A stretch of 64,000 bases of DNA from Paraburkholderia monticola (GCF_001580545.1 NZ_LRBG01000035.1:248001-312000); one strand, 5' to 3'; shown: positions 51,598 through 60,027, counted from the stretch's first letter. Notes: generated from the sequence alone by a model not told the origin. A program made the numbers and translations.

Positions 51598-52350
51598 ATG
51601 ACCGCGATAGTGCGTATCGATGACGAAGTCGTGGACGTGGAAGAATTCATTCGTCTTCTGAAACTGACCGGCCAGTTCGAGAGCCTGATCGAGCAGATCG
51701 TGCGCGACAAGCTGACCGTCCATGCGGCGAAAAAGCAGGGCGTTACCGTCAGCGCCGACGAAATCCAGGAGCGCGCCGATCAGTTTCGTCGCGTGCGCGG
51801 GCTGCATCGCGCGGCGGACATGAATCATTATCTCGACGCGCTGCACGTGAGCCTCGACGAATTCGAAGTGTTCATTACCGACGGGCTCTATCAGGAGAAG
51901 ATGCTCGACGAGATCGGCAACGACGCGGCGATTCGTGATTACTTCGCGTTGAATTCGCCGAAGTTCGACTCGATCGAGGTCAGCCATATCGTGCTCGACA
52001 GCGAAGGCAAGGCGAAGGAAATGATCTCCTACCTGCACGATGACCCCGACAGCTTCGCCGAGATGGCGCGCGAGCATTCGATCGCGGATACGCGCGAGTC
52101 GGGCGGCGTGATCGGCAAGGTGCTGCGCGGCTCGCTGAAGCCCGATATCGAGGCGAAGATCTTCAATGCGGCGGTAGGCGATCTGCTTGGCCCCTTTCCG
52201 TCGGCGGACCGTTCGTGCTTCGAGATCTTCGCGGTGACGGCGAAATATCCGGCCACGCTCGATGCCGACGTGGCCACCGAAATCCGTCGTTTGCTGCGCG
52301 AAAGCTGGCTGATTGCCCGCTCCCAGGAACACGTGATCGAAGCGCGCTAG
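51598..52350 (+). CDS. Cytoplasmic PpiC/SurA-like peptidyl-prolyl isomerase
   Basis: A 250-residue protein with a helical SurA-like N-terminal domain (about 1-125) and a PpiC/parvulin domain (about 125-230: VSHIVLDSEGKAKE, SFAEMAREHSIADTRESGG, LGPFPSADRSCFEIF). No signal peptide is present, unlike SurA. It lies between the HlyD and C39-transporter genes, GGAG ribosome site. I infer a chaperone that keeps precursors unfolded or delivers them to the transporter. Similar isomerases occur next to C39 exporters in other bacteria. Confidence 0.85.
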   Translation: MTAIVRIDDEVVDVEEFIRLLKLTGQFESLIEQIVRDKLTVHAAKKQGVTVSADEIQERADQFRRVRGLHRAADMNHYLDALHVSLDEFEVFITDGLYQEKMLDEIGNDAAIRDYFALNSPKFDSIEVSHIVLDSEGKAKEMISYLHDDPDSFAEMAREHSIADTRESGGVIGKVLRGSLKPDIEAKIFNAAVGDLLGPFPSADRSCFEIFAVTAKYPATLDADVATEIRRLLRESWLIARSQEHVIEAR

Positions 52351-52389
52351 CCCCCGACTAGCGCCCGATAAAGCGAGGCTCGCCGATAC

Positions 52390-55300
52390 ATGGATGCCCC
52401 CCAGACCGCGCCATCCGCGCCTTCCACCGCCGAATTTCTCGCATCGGTGGAGATCCTGTCGCCGTTCTCGCGCGACGAAATCGAGCGGCTCGCCGACGCC
52501 GCGCAGGCGAAGTTCTATGCGTTTGGCGAAACGGTGTGCTCGGCCGGAGAAGTGGCCGACGGTCTCTATGTGATCCGCTCGGGCACGGTGCGCATCTTCA
52601 CCGAGGAGCACGGCAAGGAAACCAGCATGGGCGTGCGCAAGTCGGGCGAGATCTTTGCCGACATTGCGATGTTGCGCACGTATGTTCATGAAGCGTCGGT
52701 ACGGTCGTCGGGCAAGACCGAATTGCTGTTCATTCCGCGCGCCGCGATCGAACCGGTGATGGCGGGCAATGCCGCGGCGTTGGCCTTCGTCGCGAGCTAT
52801 GTCGCGATCAATTCGGCCGGCGGCTTCGTCGCGCAACTGTTCGATCTGCGCGGCAAGCTGAACAAGGCGGAACTCGAGGAGTACGTGCGCAGCGTCGGCG
52901 CAAAACGGGTACCTGCCGGCAAGGAGATTCTCAAACAGGACGGCCGCGACGACAGGCGGCTTTATGTCGTGCGGCAAGGCCAGGTGCGCATCGTGCGCCA
53001 GGAGGAGGGCCACGACTATACGCTCGCGACGCTGGGCGAAGGCGAGATCTTCGGCGAGAAGGCGTGTCTGATGCGCCAGGAGCAGATGGCATCTGTCGTC
53101 GCGACCACCGACACGCGCTTACTGGTCATTCCCGAGCGCACCGTTCATTTCATTCTCGAACGCAATCCGAAACTGCGAGAAGTGCTCGACGAGCGCATCC
53201 GCTACGGCGACCGCGAATTACAGCGGCAAAAGCGGCTCGAACAGCGGCGCAAGATGCCGCTGATACTCGACCTGCACAGCAAGCCGGAACTCGGCGAGAA
53301 GATCATCCGGCGTTTCGCGCTGGTCGAGCAGGCCGAGGAGATGGATTGCGGCGCCGCGTGTCTCGCGATGATCTGCCGCCATTACGGCATTCCGATGACG
53401 CTCGGCAAATTGCGTGAACTCGCGAACGTGACGACGCAGGGCGCGACGCTCGACAGTCTCGCGCGCGCGGGCGAGTCGCTCGGCTTCACGACGCGCGGCG
53501 TGCAATGCACGTTCGATTCTCTGCAGGGCTTCGACCTGCCGTTCATCGTGCATTGGGAGGGCTATCACTATGTGATCGTGTACGGGCTGTCGAAAGACTA
53601 TGTCTGGGTGGCGGACCCGGCACTCGGTTTCAGAAAACTGAGCGTCGAAGACTTCGAACGGGGCTGGAGCGGCACCTGTCTGTTGTTTGCCGGCGGATCG
53701 CAACTGTTGCAGATATCGGCCTCGCGCTCGCCGTGGATCCGTTTCGTCGGATATCTCAGGCCGTACCGCAAGATACTCGGCTACCTGTTTCTCGCGACCT
53801 TCGTGATTCAGGTGCTCGGCGTGATTCCACCGCTGATCATTCAGAACATTCTGGACGGCGTGATCGTGCATCAGAACGTCAGCTTGCTGCATATGCTGAT
53901 CGGCGGGCTGATCATCTCCAACCTCTTTACGCAGTTGATGTCGACGATTCGCGCGTATCTGGCGAACTTCATGGTGCGCAACATGGACTTCGCGATGATG
54001 TCGCAGTTCTTCAAGCATACGTTGTCGCTGCCGTTCTCGTTCTTCGCGAAACGCAAGACCGGCGACATCTTCGCGCGCTTTCAGGAGAACCAGACGATCC
54101 GCGCTTTCCTGACCGAATCCACCGTGACGACGGCGCTGAATCTGCTGATGGTGTTCATCTACTTCACGATCATGTTCGTGTACAACGTGAAGATGACGCT
54201 GGTGTTGATCGCGTTCGTGATTCCAATCATGGGACTCACCGTGGTCGCGACGCCGAAGATCAAGAGCTACGCGCGCGAGGTGTTCACCGCGTCGACCGAG
54301 TCGAAGTCGTTTCTGATGGAAGCGCTGGCCGGTGTCGAGACCGTCAAGGGTATGGGGATCGAGCGGCCGGTGCGGCTGCGCTGGGAAAAGAAATACGCGA
54401 AGGCGCTCGAACTGCAGTATCGCGCGCACGCATTCAACATACTCGTCGGCTTTGGCAGTCAATTGCTGAATGCGGCAACGACGATTGCGATTCTTTGGGT
54501 CGGCGCGAATCTGGTACTCGCGCGTGAATTGACCATCGGTCAATTGATTGCGTTCAACGCGTTCATGGGCAGCGTGCTGAGTCCGCTGATGGGCCTCGTC
54601 GGCTTGTGGAGCATGCTCAACGACGCAGGCGTCGCGATGGAACGGCTCGGCGACGTGCTCGATATCGAGCCCGAACAGAAGCCGCAGGATTTGCCCTCGC
54701 GCGTGATGCTGCCGGAGCTGCAAGGCGACATCAGCTTGCAAGGCGTGTATTTCCGCTATGGCGAAGACGATTCGGCCTATGTGCTGGAGAACATCAGCTT
54801 CGATATCAAGCCCGGCGAGCTGGTCGCGATCGTCGGGCGCAGCGGGTCCGGCAAAACCACGCTCGCGAAGCTGCTGGTCGGCTTCTATCAGCCGAGCGAA
54901 GGCAAGATGACGATCGACGGCTACGACTCCGTTGTGATCGACAAGGCCTATTTTCGCGCGCAGATCGGCTACGTGATGCAAAGCAATCTGCTGTTCTCGG
55001 GCACGATTGCCGAGAACATCGCGAGCGGCGATGACGCGCCGGATCGCCGCCGCATCGAGGAAGTCGCGAAAATGGCCGACGCGCACGGCTTCATCAGCAA
55101 GATGCCGCTCGGCTATGAGCAGGTCGTCGGTGAGCGCGGCATCGGTTTGTCGGGCGGTCAGATCCAGCGGCTGTGCATTGCGCGCGCGTTGTATCACGAT
55201 CCGCGCCTGCTCGTATTCGACGAGGCGACCTCGGCGCTCGACTCGCAATCGGAGAGCAATATTCTCGGCAATATGCACGACATCCTGAAGGGCCGCACGG

Positions 55301-55458
55301 CGGTGATCATCGCGCACCGCCTCAGCACGATCATGCGCGCGGACAAGATTCTCGTGCTCTATGAAGGCGCGATCGTCGAACAGGGCCGTCACGAGGAGCT
55401 GATCCAGCGCGGCGGTATGTACTATCAGCTCGTGCAGAAACAGTTGAGCGCATCATGA
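52390..55458 (+). CDS. ABC exporter with two cNMP-binding domains and C39 peptidase
   Basis: A 1022-residue protein. Two CRP-type cyclic-nucleotide-binding domains (about 15-135 and 155-275) precede a C39 peptidase with catalytic Cys320 (MDCGAACLAM), His393 (VHWEGYHYVI) and Asp409 (VADPALG). Then comes the ABC transmembrane region (about 455-740) and the ATPase: Walker A GRSGSGKTT (816-824), signature LSGGQ (920-924), Walker B LLVFDEA (940-946), His976. The peptidase should cut after Gly-Gly of the precursors and pump out the core. Domain order matches the Anabaena HetC type. It overlaps the next gene by four bases. Confidence 0.95.
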   Translation: MDAPQTAPSAPSTAEFLASVEILSPFSRDEIERLADAAQAKFYAFGETVCSAGEVADGLYVIRSGTVRIFTEEHGKETSMGVRKSGEIFADIAMLRTYVHEASVRSSGKTELLFIPRAAIEPVMAGNAAALAFVASYVAINSAGGFVAQLFDLRGKLNKAELEEYVRSVGAKRVPAGKEILKQDGRDDRRLYVVRQGQVRIVRQEEGHDYTLATLGEGEIFGEKACLMRQEQMASVVATTDTRLLVIPERTVHFILERNPKLREVLDERIRYGDRELQRQKRLEQRRKMPLILDLHSKPELGEKIIRRFALVEQAEEMDCGAACLAMICRHYGIPMTLGKLRELANVTTQGATLDSLARAGESLGFTTRGVQCTFDSLQGFDLPFIVHWEGYHYVIVYGLSKDYVWVADPALGFRKLSVEDFERGWSGTCLLFAGGSQLLQISASRSPWIRFVGYLRPYRKILGYLFLATFVIQVLGVIPPLIIQNILDGVIVHQNVSLLHMLIGGLIISNLFTQLMSTIRAYLANFMVRNMDFAMMSQFFKHTLSLPFSFFAKRKTGDIFARFQENQTIRAFLTESTVTTALNLLMVFIYFTIMFVYNVKMTLVLIAFVIPIMGLTVVATPKIKSYAREVFTASTESKSFLMEALAGVETVKGMGIERPVRLRWEKKYAKALELQYRAHAFNILVGFGSQLLNAATTIAILWVGANLVLARELTIGQLIAFNAFMGSVLSPLMGLVGLWSMLNDAGVAMERLGDVLDIEPEQKPQDLPSRVMLPELQGDISLQGVYFRYGEDDSAYVLENISFDIKPGELVAIVGRSGSGKTTLAKLLVGFYQPSEGKMTIDGYDSVVIDKAYFRAQIGYVMQSNLLFSGTIAENIASGDDAPDRRRIEEVAKMADAHGFISKMPLGYEQVVGERGIGLSGGQIQRLCIARALYHDPRLLVFDEATSALDSQSESNILGNMHDILKGRTAVIIAHRLSTIMRADKILVLYEGAIVEQGRHEELIQRGGMYYQLVQKQLSAS

Positions 55459-56804
55459 AGATACTCGACCAGATTGAAGAGGCGAGTCCCGCGATATCGT
55501 ACGCGGGACTGATCGAGCGGATCGAGATCCTGCGCTCCACGCTGCGCTGGTCGTCGCGGCTCGAGCGGGCGGATATCGACAAGCTGCTGCGGCAGGCCAC
55601 GTCGTTGCGCGACGAAGTGATGCAGCTTTCGCACAAGGAGCGCTTCGTGCAGGCCGCCACCGCGGGCGAACCGCAGGTGAGCGCGGAGCAATCACGTGGT
55701 GCGCGCCGCAAGGCGCTGCTCGAGCGCAGCTTCATTTTCGAGGGGACGTTCGGCGACAATCCGCGTTTGCTCGAATCGCTCGAAATCGCGGAAAAAGCGG
55801 CGCCGACCGATTTGCCGGTGTTGATCGACGGCGAAAGCGGCACGGGCAAGGAACTGATGGCCAAAGTGATTCACGCGAATGGCGCGCGCGCCGACAAGCC
55901 GTTCATCTCGGTGAACTGCGGCGCGATTCCGGACAATCTGCTGGAGTCCGAGTTGTTCGGTCATCGCAAGGGTGCCTTTACCGGCGCGTCGAACGATCGC
56001 AAGGGTAAATTCGAAAGCGCGCATACCGGTACGATCTTTCTCGATGAAATCGGCGAGTTGCCGCTCGCGGGCCAGGTCAAGCTGTTGCGCGTGCTAGAAG
56101 CGCACGAGATTCAGCGCGTCGGCTCCGACGAAACGATCGCGGTCGATACGCGCATCGTCGCGGCGACCAATCGCAATCTGCGCAAGCTCAGCGAGGAAGG
56201 CAAGTTTCGCGAGGATCTGTTCTACCGGCTCAGCGTGATTCACGTGACGCTGCCGCCGCTGCGCGAACGCCGCGACGAAATTCCGCTGCTGATTTCGTGG
56301 TTCGGCGACGAAGCGGCGGGCACGCTGAAACGCCGTCCGGTCAGATTGACGCCGCGTTTGCGCGACTTTCTGTTGGGCTACGCGTATCCGGGCAACATCC
56401 GCGAGTTGCGCAACGTGATGTACCGCATTTCGTGTCTGGCCGGGGAGATGGCCGACGTCGAGCACTTGCCGCTCGATATGCGACCAGCGATGCCCGGCTC
56501 GGCGGCGCAGGCGAGTGGCGGGCAGGCGAGCGGCGAGCAGCCGATCAGTGTCGCGAATCTGATGTCGTTGAGCGACGCGAAGCGGGCCGCGAGCGACGAC
56601 GCCGAAAAAGCGTTCCTCGAACGCGGTCTGCGTGAAGTCAGCGGGACGGTCGCGGAACTCGCGCGGCGCATCGATATGAATCGATCGCACTTGCAGATGC
56701 TGCTGAAAAAGCACGGCCTGCACTCGAAGGATTTCCGCAATCGCAACGCGGCGCCCACGAAAAACGGCGCGAACGAACCCGACGAGGAAGACGACGAAGG
56801 CTGA
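55455..56804 (+). CDS. Sigma-54-dependent enhancer-binding protein
   Basis: A 449-residue activator. The N-terminal region (about 1-95) is helical with no receiver, GAF or FHA domain recognised. The AAA+ domain is complete: Walker [15 protein letters not shown] loop (needed to contact sigma-54), Walker B FLDEIGEL and the arginine fingers [11 protein letters not shown]-terminal Fis-type HTH ([20 protein letters not shown]) ends in a basic tail. The start ATG overlaps the stop of the transporter gene (ATGA), placing it at the end of the export operon. It is the likely activator of the five sigma-54 promoters nearby. Confidence 0.95.
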   Translation: MKILDQIEEASPAISYAGLIERIEILRSTLRWSSRLERADIDKLLRQATSLRDEVMQLSHKERFVQAATAGEPQVSAEQSRGARRKALLERSFIFEGTFGDNPRLLESLEIAEKAAPTDLPVLIDGESGTGKELMAKVIHANGARADKPFISVNCGAIPDNLLESELFGHRKGAFTGASNDRKGKFESAHTGTIFLDEIGELPLAGQVKLLRVLEAHEIQRVGSDETIAVDTRIVAATNRNLRKLSEEGKFREDLFYRLSVIHVTLPPLRERRDEIPLLISWFGDEAAGTLKRRPVRLTPRLRDFLLGYAYPGNIRELRNVMYRISCLAGEMADVEHLPLDMRPAMPGSAAQASGGQASGEQPISVANLMSLSDAKRAASDDAEKAFLERGLREVSGTVAELARRIDMNRSHLQMLLKKHGLHSKDFRNRNAAPTKNGANEPDEEDDEG

Positions 56805-56827
56805 GGGAAATAGCTGGCGGAAAACGA

Positions 56828-57598
56828 TCAGGGTGCCGGATTCAGCAAGGTCTTCTCCGACGCATCCGGGTCCTGCGCCTCGACCACGACCGCGGTAATG
56901 TTGTCGCGCCCCCCGCGCGCGAGCGCGAGGTCGACGAGTTCGCCGCACGCGTTTTCGCGCTCCGCCGAGGTCAGCACGTTCGCGATCTCGTCGTCGCTGA
57001 GTTCGTTGCTGAGTCCATCGCTGCACAACAGGAACTTGTCGCCGTCGACGACTTCGATCGCGTCATCGTCGAGTTCGAGCACATCCGTTGCACCGACCGC
57101 GCGCGTGATCATGTGCTGCGCGGGATGATGGCGCGCCTCTTCCTCGGTGATGACACCCAGCGAGCGCAACTCCGCGACCTGGCTGTGATCGCGCGTGAGC
57201 TGCCGCAACTGCCCCGCGCGGTACAGATAGATGCGGCTGTCGCCGGCCCACACATAGCCGCAGAAGCGATCGCAGGCGAGCAACACGACCACGGTGCTGC
57301 CGATACGTTGCACCTGACGGCGCGCGGCTTCGTCGCGCAATTGACGGTTCGCGGTTTGCAGCCGCGCGCGCACATCGGCGATCAGCATTCTGAGGCCGTG
57401 CGGTTCCGCCAGTTGGGTCAACGCGTCGATCACCGTGCGGCTCGCCAGATCGCCAACAGCATGGCCGCCCATTCCGTCGGCGACAGCCCAGCGTCCCGCT
57501 TCGGGCTCGTCGAGGCAGGCATCTTCGTTGACTTCGCGGACCCGGCCCGTGTCGGTACGGGCGGACGAGGTCCAGCGAAATTGGCTCGCGCAGGTCAC
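56828..57598 (-). CDS. PP2C-family Ser/Thr protein phosphatase
   Basis: A 256-residue phosphatase with all metal and catalytic motifs: RTDTGRVREVNEDACL, VADGMGGHAVGD, GDSRIYLYR, SDGLSNELSDDEI and GRDNITAVVV. It reverses the action of the kinase at 39540. GTG start at 57598, five bases after the stop of precursor 6 and without a clear ribosome site, so translation is coupled. The sigma-54 promoter upstream of precursor 6 should therefore also express the phosphatase. Length and layout resemble PppA/Stp1. Confidence 0.93.
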   Translation of the reverse strand: MTCASQFRWTSSARTDTGRVREVNEDACLDEPEAGRWAVADGMGGHAVGDLASRTVIDALTQLAEPHGLRMLIADVRARLQTANRQLRDEAARRQVQRIGSTVVVLLACDRFCGYVWAGDSRIYLYRAGQLRQLTRDHSQVAELRSLGVITEEEARHHPAQHMITRAVGATDVLELDDDAIEVVDGDKFLLCSDGLSNELSDDEIANVLTSAERENACGELVDLALARGGRDNITAVVVEAQDPDASEKTLLNPAP

Positions 57599-57603
57599 AA
57601 CGG

Positions 57604-57891
57604 TTACACCATACTGTTTCTGTTACGGGCGTCCGGCGATACGGTGATGGTCGAGTTCGCGCCGGTGTTGGCCACGTCGACCGACTGGAACTGGTTGATC
57701 ATCTGGTTAGCATAGAAGTTGTTGGAGACCTCGTACAGATTGACCACCGGCCCGATGCTGGGCGTTTGCGGTACGTACGGCTGAATCCAGCCAAAGACCC
57801 ACGGCGCGCCGCCGCCGCCGCGAATTGCCGCCATCGCTTTGCGGTCGAGCGCGAGGTTCAGCGTGAGGTCATTCAATTTGATGCAGGACAT
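57604..57891 (-). CDS. Gly-Gly-leader secreted peptide precursor 6
   Basis: A 95-residue precursor. The 26-residue leader (MSCIKLNDL, LALDRKAM, AIRGG) keeps the family pattern. The core is Gly/Pro/Trp-rich at first (GGAPWVFGWIQPYVPQTP), then Asn/Gln-rich (SNNFYANQMINQFQ). GGAG ribosome site. It forms one unit with the PP2C gene and is preceded by a sigma-54 promoter 60 bases upstream. Confidence 0.88.
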   Translation of the reverse strand: MSCIKLNDLTLNLALDRKAMAAIRGGGGAPWVFGWIQPYVPQTPSIGPVVNLYEVSNNFYANQMINQFQSVDVANTGANSTITVSPDARNRNSMV

Positions 57892-57951
57892 GTCGTTCTC
57901 CGGTTGACCGCGTGTGCAACGCGCGCGGCTGTATGGACTCAGGCCAGATGG

Positions 57952-57967
57952 TGCAAGGGCCATGCCA
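57952..57967 (-). promoter_or_regulatory. Sigma-54 promoter for precursor 6 and phosphatase
   Basis: TGGCATGGCCCTTGCA on the minus strand: near-perfect match to the TGGCACG-N4-TTGCA consensus with correct spacing. Predicted start near 57941, 50 bases before the ATG. Confidence 0.85.
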
Positions 57968-58086
57968 ATCGGGGGCGGATTGCACGCGCTGCCCGCGGCG
58001 CATTGACTGGCGGGCGTTGCGCGGCTTTCCCCCGAGCCGGGGCGACGCCATCGGTCGGCTCACGACCAACAAGCCCACCTCCAAAC

Positions 58087-58125
58087 AGGTGTGGGACCCA
58101 ACACATTCGGCGGGACCCCACACCT
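58087..58125. promoter_or_regulatory. Inverted repeat between divergent sigma-54 promoters, candidate enhancer site
   Basis: Perfect 9-bp arms AGGTGTGGG (58087-58095) and CCCACACCT (58117-58125). Within them GGGACCC occurs twice as direct repeats 19 bases apart (58093 and 58112). It lies 120-158 bases from the minus promoter and 158-196 from the plus promoter, a suitable distance for an enhancer-binding protein. Binding by the 55455 product is inferred. The rest of 57968-58282 shows nothing further. Confidence 0.5.
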
Positions 58126-58282
58126 TCTCCATTCCTGTCAAATCACCGCGCGCCGCGGTTCGCGAATGAGTGTCGCGCACCAACAGATCAGCGTGATTTC
58201 TGTTGGCTTGATCCTGACATCTGCCTATTCAGAAACTCGCTCGATCGGCCGACAACCCCGTCAATACGGGCCTTTCGGCGCC

Positions 58283-58298
58283 TGGCCCGGATGATGCA
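58283..58298 (+). promoter_or_regulatory. Sigma-54 promoter for LRAT-type gene
   Basis: TGGCCCGGATGATGCA: TGGC and CG at -24, ATGC at -12, correct spacing. Predicted start about 58309, 32 bases before the ATG at 58341. Confidence 0.7.
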
Positions 58299-58340
58299 AA
58301 AGCTGTGGCAACAGTGTTGGAAATACGAACGAGGCCAGCC

Positions 58341-58853
58341 ATGAACACGCAAACGCTCGACACCCGCCGCGACGAACCGCAATCCGCAGCCGCTTGCGAA
58401 ACCGTATCGTCGACGATCGATCTGCCGATCGGCTCGCATCTGGTCACGCAACGCAACGGCTACGAACATCACGGCATCTATGTCGGCAACGGCCGCGTCG
58501 TGCATTACTCGGGTTTCGCCGGTTCAGCGCATCGCGGGCCGGTCGAGGAAGTCGAACTCGCCCGCTTCGCCGCCGGCCATCCGTTGTCGGTTCGCCCGAC
58601 CCCGAGCGCCATCTACGTCGGCGCCGAAGCGGTGATCCGCGCCCGCTCGCGCCTCGGCGAAAACCGTTATCGCCTGCTGACCAACAACTGCGAACACTTC
58701 TGCGCGTGGTGCCTGCTCGGCGAAAGCCGCAGCGAACAGGTGCATTGCTGCCTGCGTCATCCGAGCGCTGGCATGCGCGCGCTGCTGTGTCTCGTGAAGG
58801 CGTTCGTCGAAAGCGGGACACGGAATCAACAACGCGCCGCGCAATTCGCGTAA
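58341..58853 (+). CDS. LRAT-domain (NlpC/P60-like) protein
   Basis: A 170-residue protein of the LRAT/NlpC-P60 papain-like fold: His of HHGIYVGNGRVVHYSG (strand with catalytic His), then the hallmark NNCEHFCAWC with catalytic Cys. Such proteins are acyltransferases or peptidases. No signal peptide is seen, so it is probably cytoplasmic. ATG 58341 has GAGG six bases upstream. A sigma-54 promoter precedes it, so it is co-regulated with the precursors and could modify a peptide or lipid. That is inference. Confidence 0.85.
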   Translation: MNTQTLDTRRDEPQSAAACETVSSTIDLPIGSHLVTQRNGYEHHGIYVGNGRVVHYSGFAGSAHRGPVEEVELARFAAGHPLSVRPTPSAIYVGAEAVIRARSRLGENRYRLLTNNCEHFCAWCLLGESRSEQVHCCLRHPSAGMRALLCLVKAFVESGTRNQQRAAQFA

Positions 58854-58886
58854 GTCGCGTGAACGGGACGATTCGAGGAGAGCATC

Positions 58887-59138
58887 ATGGTTACCGCAGA
58901 AAAGAGCTTGCACTGGGCCGTCGACAAATGGCTCGCGCCGACGCCGTCGATGCCCGCGCGCGTCGTGCGGTTCTGCCATCGCGCCTCGCAACAGCAGCGC
59001 TATGTATGCGTGCAGGCGCTTAAGCCCGAAGGCCTGCTATCGATTTTCTTCTTTCGCCACGGCGACGGCTCGTGGAACGTGTTTCCGCCGCAAGCCGAGC
59101 GGCCCGCGATGAACGGGTATTGCCGCTCTGCCGCGTAG
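58887..59138 (+). CDS. Uncharacterised 83-residue protein downstream of LRAT gene
   Basis: An 83-residue protein beginning MVTAEKSLHWAVDKWLAP, Arg/His- and aromatic-rich (RVVRFCHRASQQQRYVCVQ, FFFRHGDGSWNVFPP). GGAGAGC ribosome site. It is 33 bases after the LRAT gene and probably cotranscribed from the same sigma-54 promoter. Family not recognised; no membrane segment or signal peptide. Confidence 0.65.
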   Translation: MVTAEKSLHWAVDKWLAPTPSMPARVVRFCHRASQQQRYVCVQALKPEGLLSIFFFRHGDGSWNVFPPQAERPAMNGYCRSAA

Positions 59139-59148
59139 ACGCAGAAAC

Positions 59149-60027
59149 TCATGCGCGGCCCGTCGCGGCCGCTTCCTTCGCGATCCACTGACTGAACAGC
59201 ACCATCGCCGGCGTCATCGGCTTGGCCTTCAGGCAGGTCAGCCAGTAACTCCCCGCCGCGACCTCGACGTCGAACGGGCGCACCAGCCGCCCGGTATTGA
59301 TCTCCCTTTCGAACATCAAGGCAGGCGCGAGCGCGATGCCCGCACCCTGGATCGCCGCCTCGACCATCAGCCGCGACGAATCGAACACCGGTCCGCGCAC
59401 CGGACGCGGCGCGATGCCCGCGGCCGCGAACCAGTTCATCCAGTCGTCCATGCGGTACGAGCGCAGCAGCGTTTCATTCGCGAGATCGTCGGGCCGTGCG
59501 AGGCGCGCGGCGATGTCGGGCGTGCAGAGCAGCGCGAGCGGCGCGTCGAGCAGCTTCGTGGCGAGCGAGCCGGGCCACGTGCCGTCGCCGAAACGGATCG
59601 CGAAATCGAGGCCCTCGGTCGCAAGGTCGACGAGGTTGTTGTTCGTCAGCAGCCGCAGTTCGACGAACGGATGCGCGTCGCGAAACGACTTCAGGCGCGG
59701 CATCAGCCAGCCGACCGCAAACGTGCCGACCACGCCGACCGTCAGCACCTCGTGAAAGTGGCCGCCGTCGAACTGCTTGAGCACCGCCTCGATGCGATCG
59801 AAGGCGTCGGACAGCACGGGCCGCAGCGCGAGCCCTTCGTCGGTCATCGCGAGGCCGCGCGGCAGCCGCTTGAACAGCGCCGTGCCGAGCCGCTCCTCCA
59901 GCGAGCGGACCTGTTGGCTGACCGCGGCCTGGGTCACGTTCAGCTCTTGCGCGGCGCGCGTGAAGCTCAGATGCCGCGCGGACGATTCGAACGCGCGCAG
60001 CGCGTTCAGCGGGAGATACGGTCTCAT
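59149..60027 (-). CDS. LysR-family regulator, GcvA/AmpR group
   Basis: A 292-residue LysR regulator with the GcvA/AmpR-type start LPLNALRAFESSARHLSFTR and HTH AAQELNVTQAAVSQQVRSLE (about 24-43). The effector domain continues (TVGVVGTFAVGWLMPRLKSF). It is convergent with the 58887 gene and divergent from the DUF4126 gene at 60288, its likely target. No beta-lactamase is near, so an AmpR role is not supported. Confidence 0.92.
   Translation of the reverse strand: MRPYLPLNALRAFESSARHLSFTRAAQELNVTQAAVSQQVRSLEERLGTALFKRLPRGLAMTDEGLALRPVLSDAFDRIEAVLKQFDGGHFHEVLTVGVVGTFAVGWLMPRLKSFRDAHPFVELRLLTNNNLVDLATEGLDFAIRFGDGTWPGSLATKLLDAPLALLCTPDIAARLARPDDLANETLLRSYRMDDWMNWFAAAGIAPRPVRGPVFDSSRLMVEAAIQGAGIALAPALMFEREINTGRLVRPFDVEVAAGSYWLTCLKAKPMTPAMVLFSQWIAKEAAATGRA

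Noticed and set aside
53218-55392. 724-residue minus-strand frame opposite the C39 transporter
   Set aside because: Antisense shadow with biased Arg/Asp/Gln composition; all transporter motifs are on the plus strand.
39540-57598. Type VI secretion cluster suggested by kinase/FHA/phosphatase trio
   Set aside because: No VipA/B, Hcp, VgrG, TssM or ClpV gene is present, and the exporter is of the C39-ABC/HlyD/TolC type.
37474-57891. Precursors as lanthipeptides or other modified peptides
   Set aside because: Cores are almost free of Cys and no LanM, YcaO or radical SAM gene is seen; an LRAT gene is the only possible modifier.
58008-58020. TGGCGGGCGTTGC resembling a sigma-54 promoter
   Set aside because: The GG and GC elements are two bases too close for sigma-54 binding.
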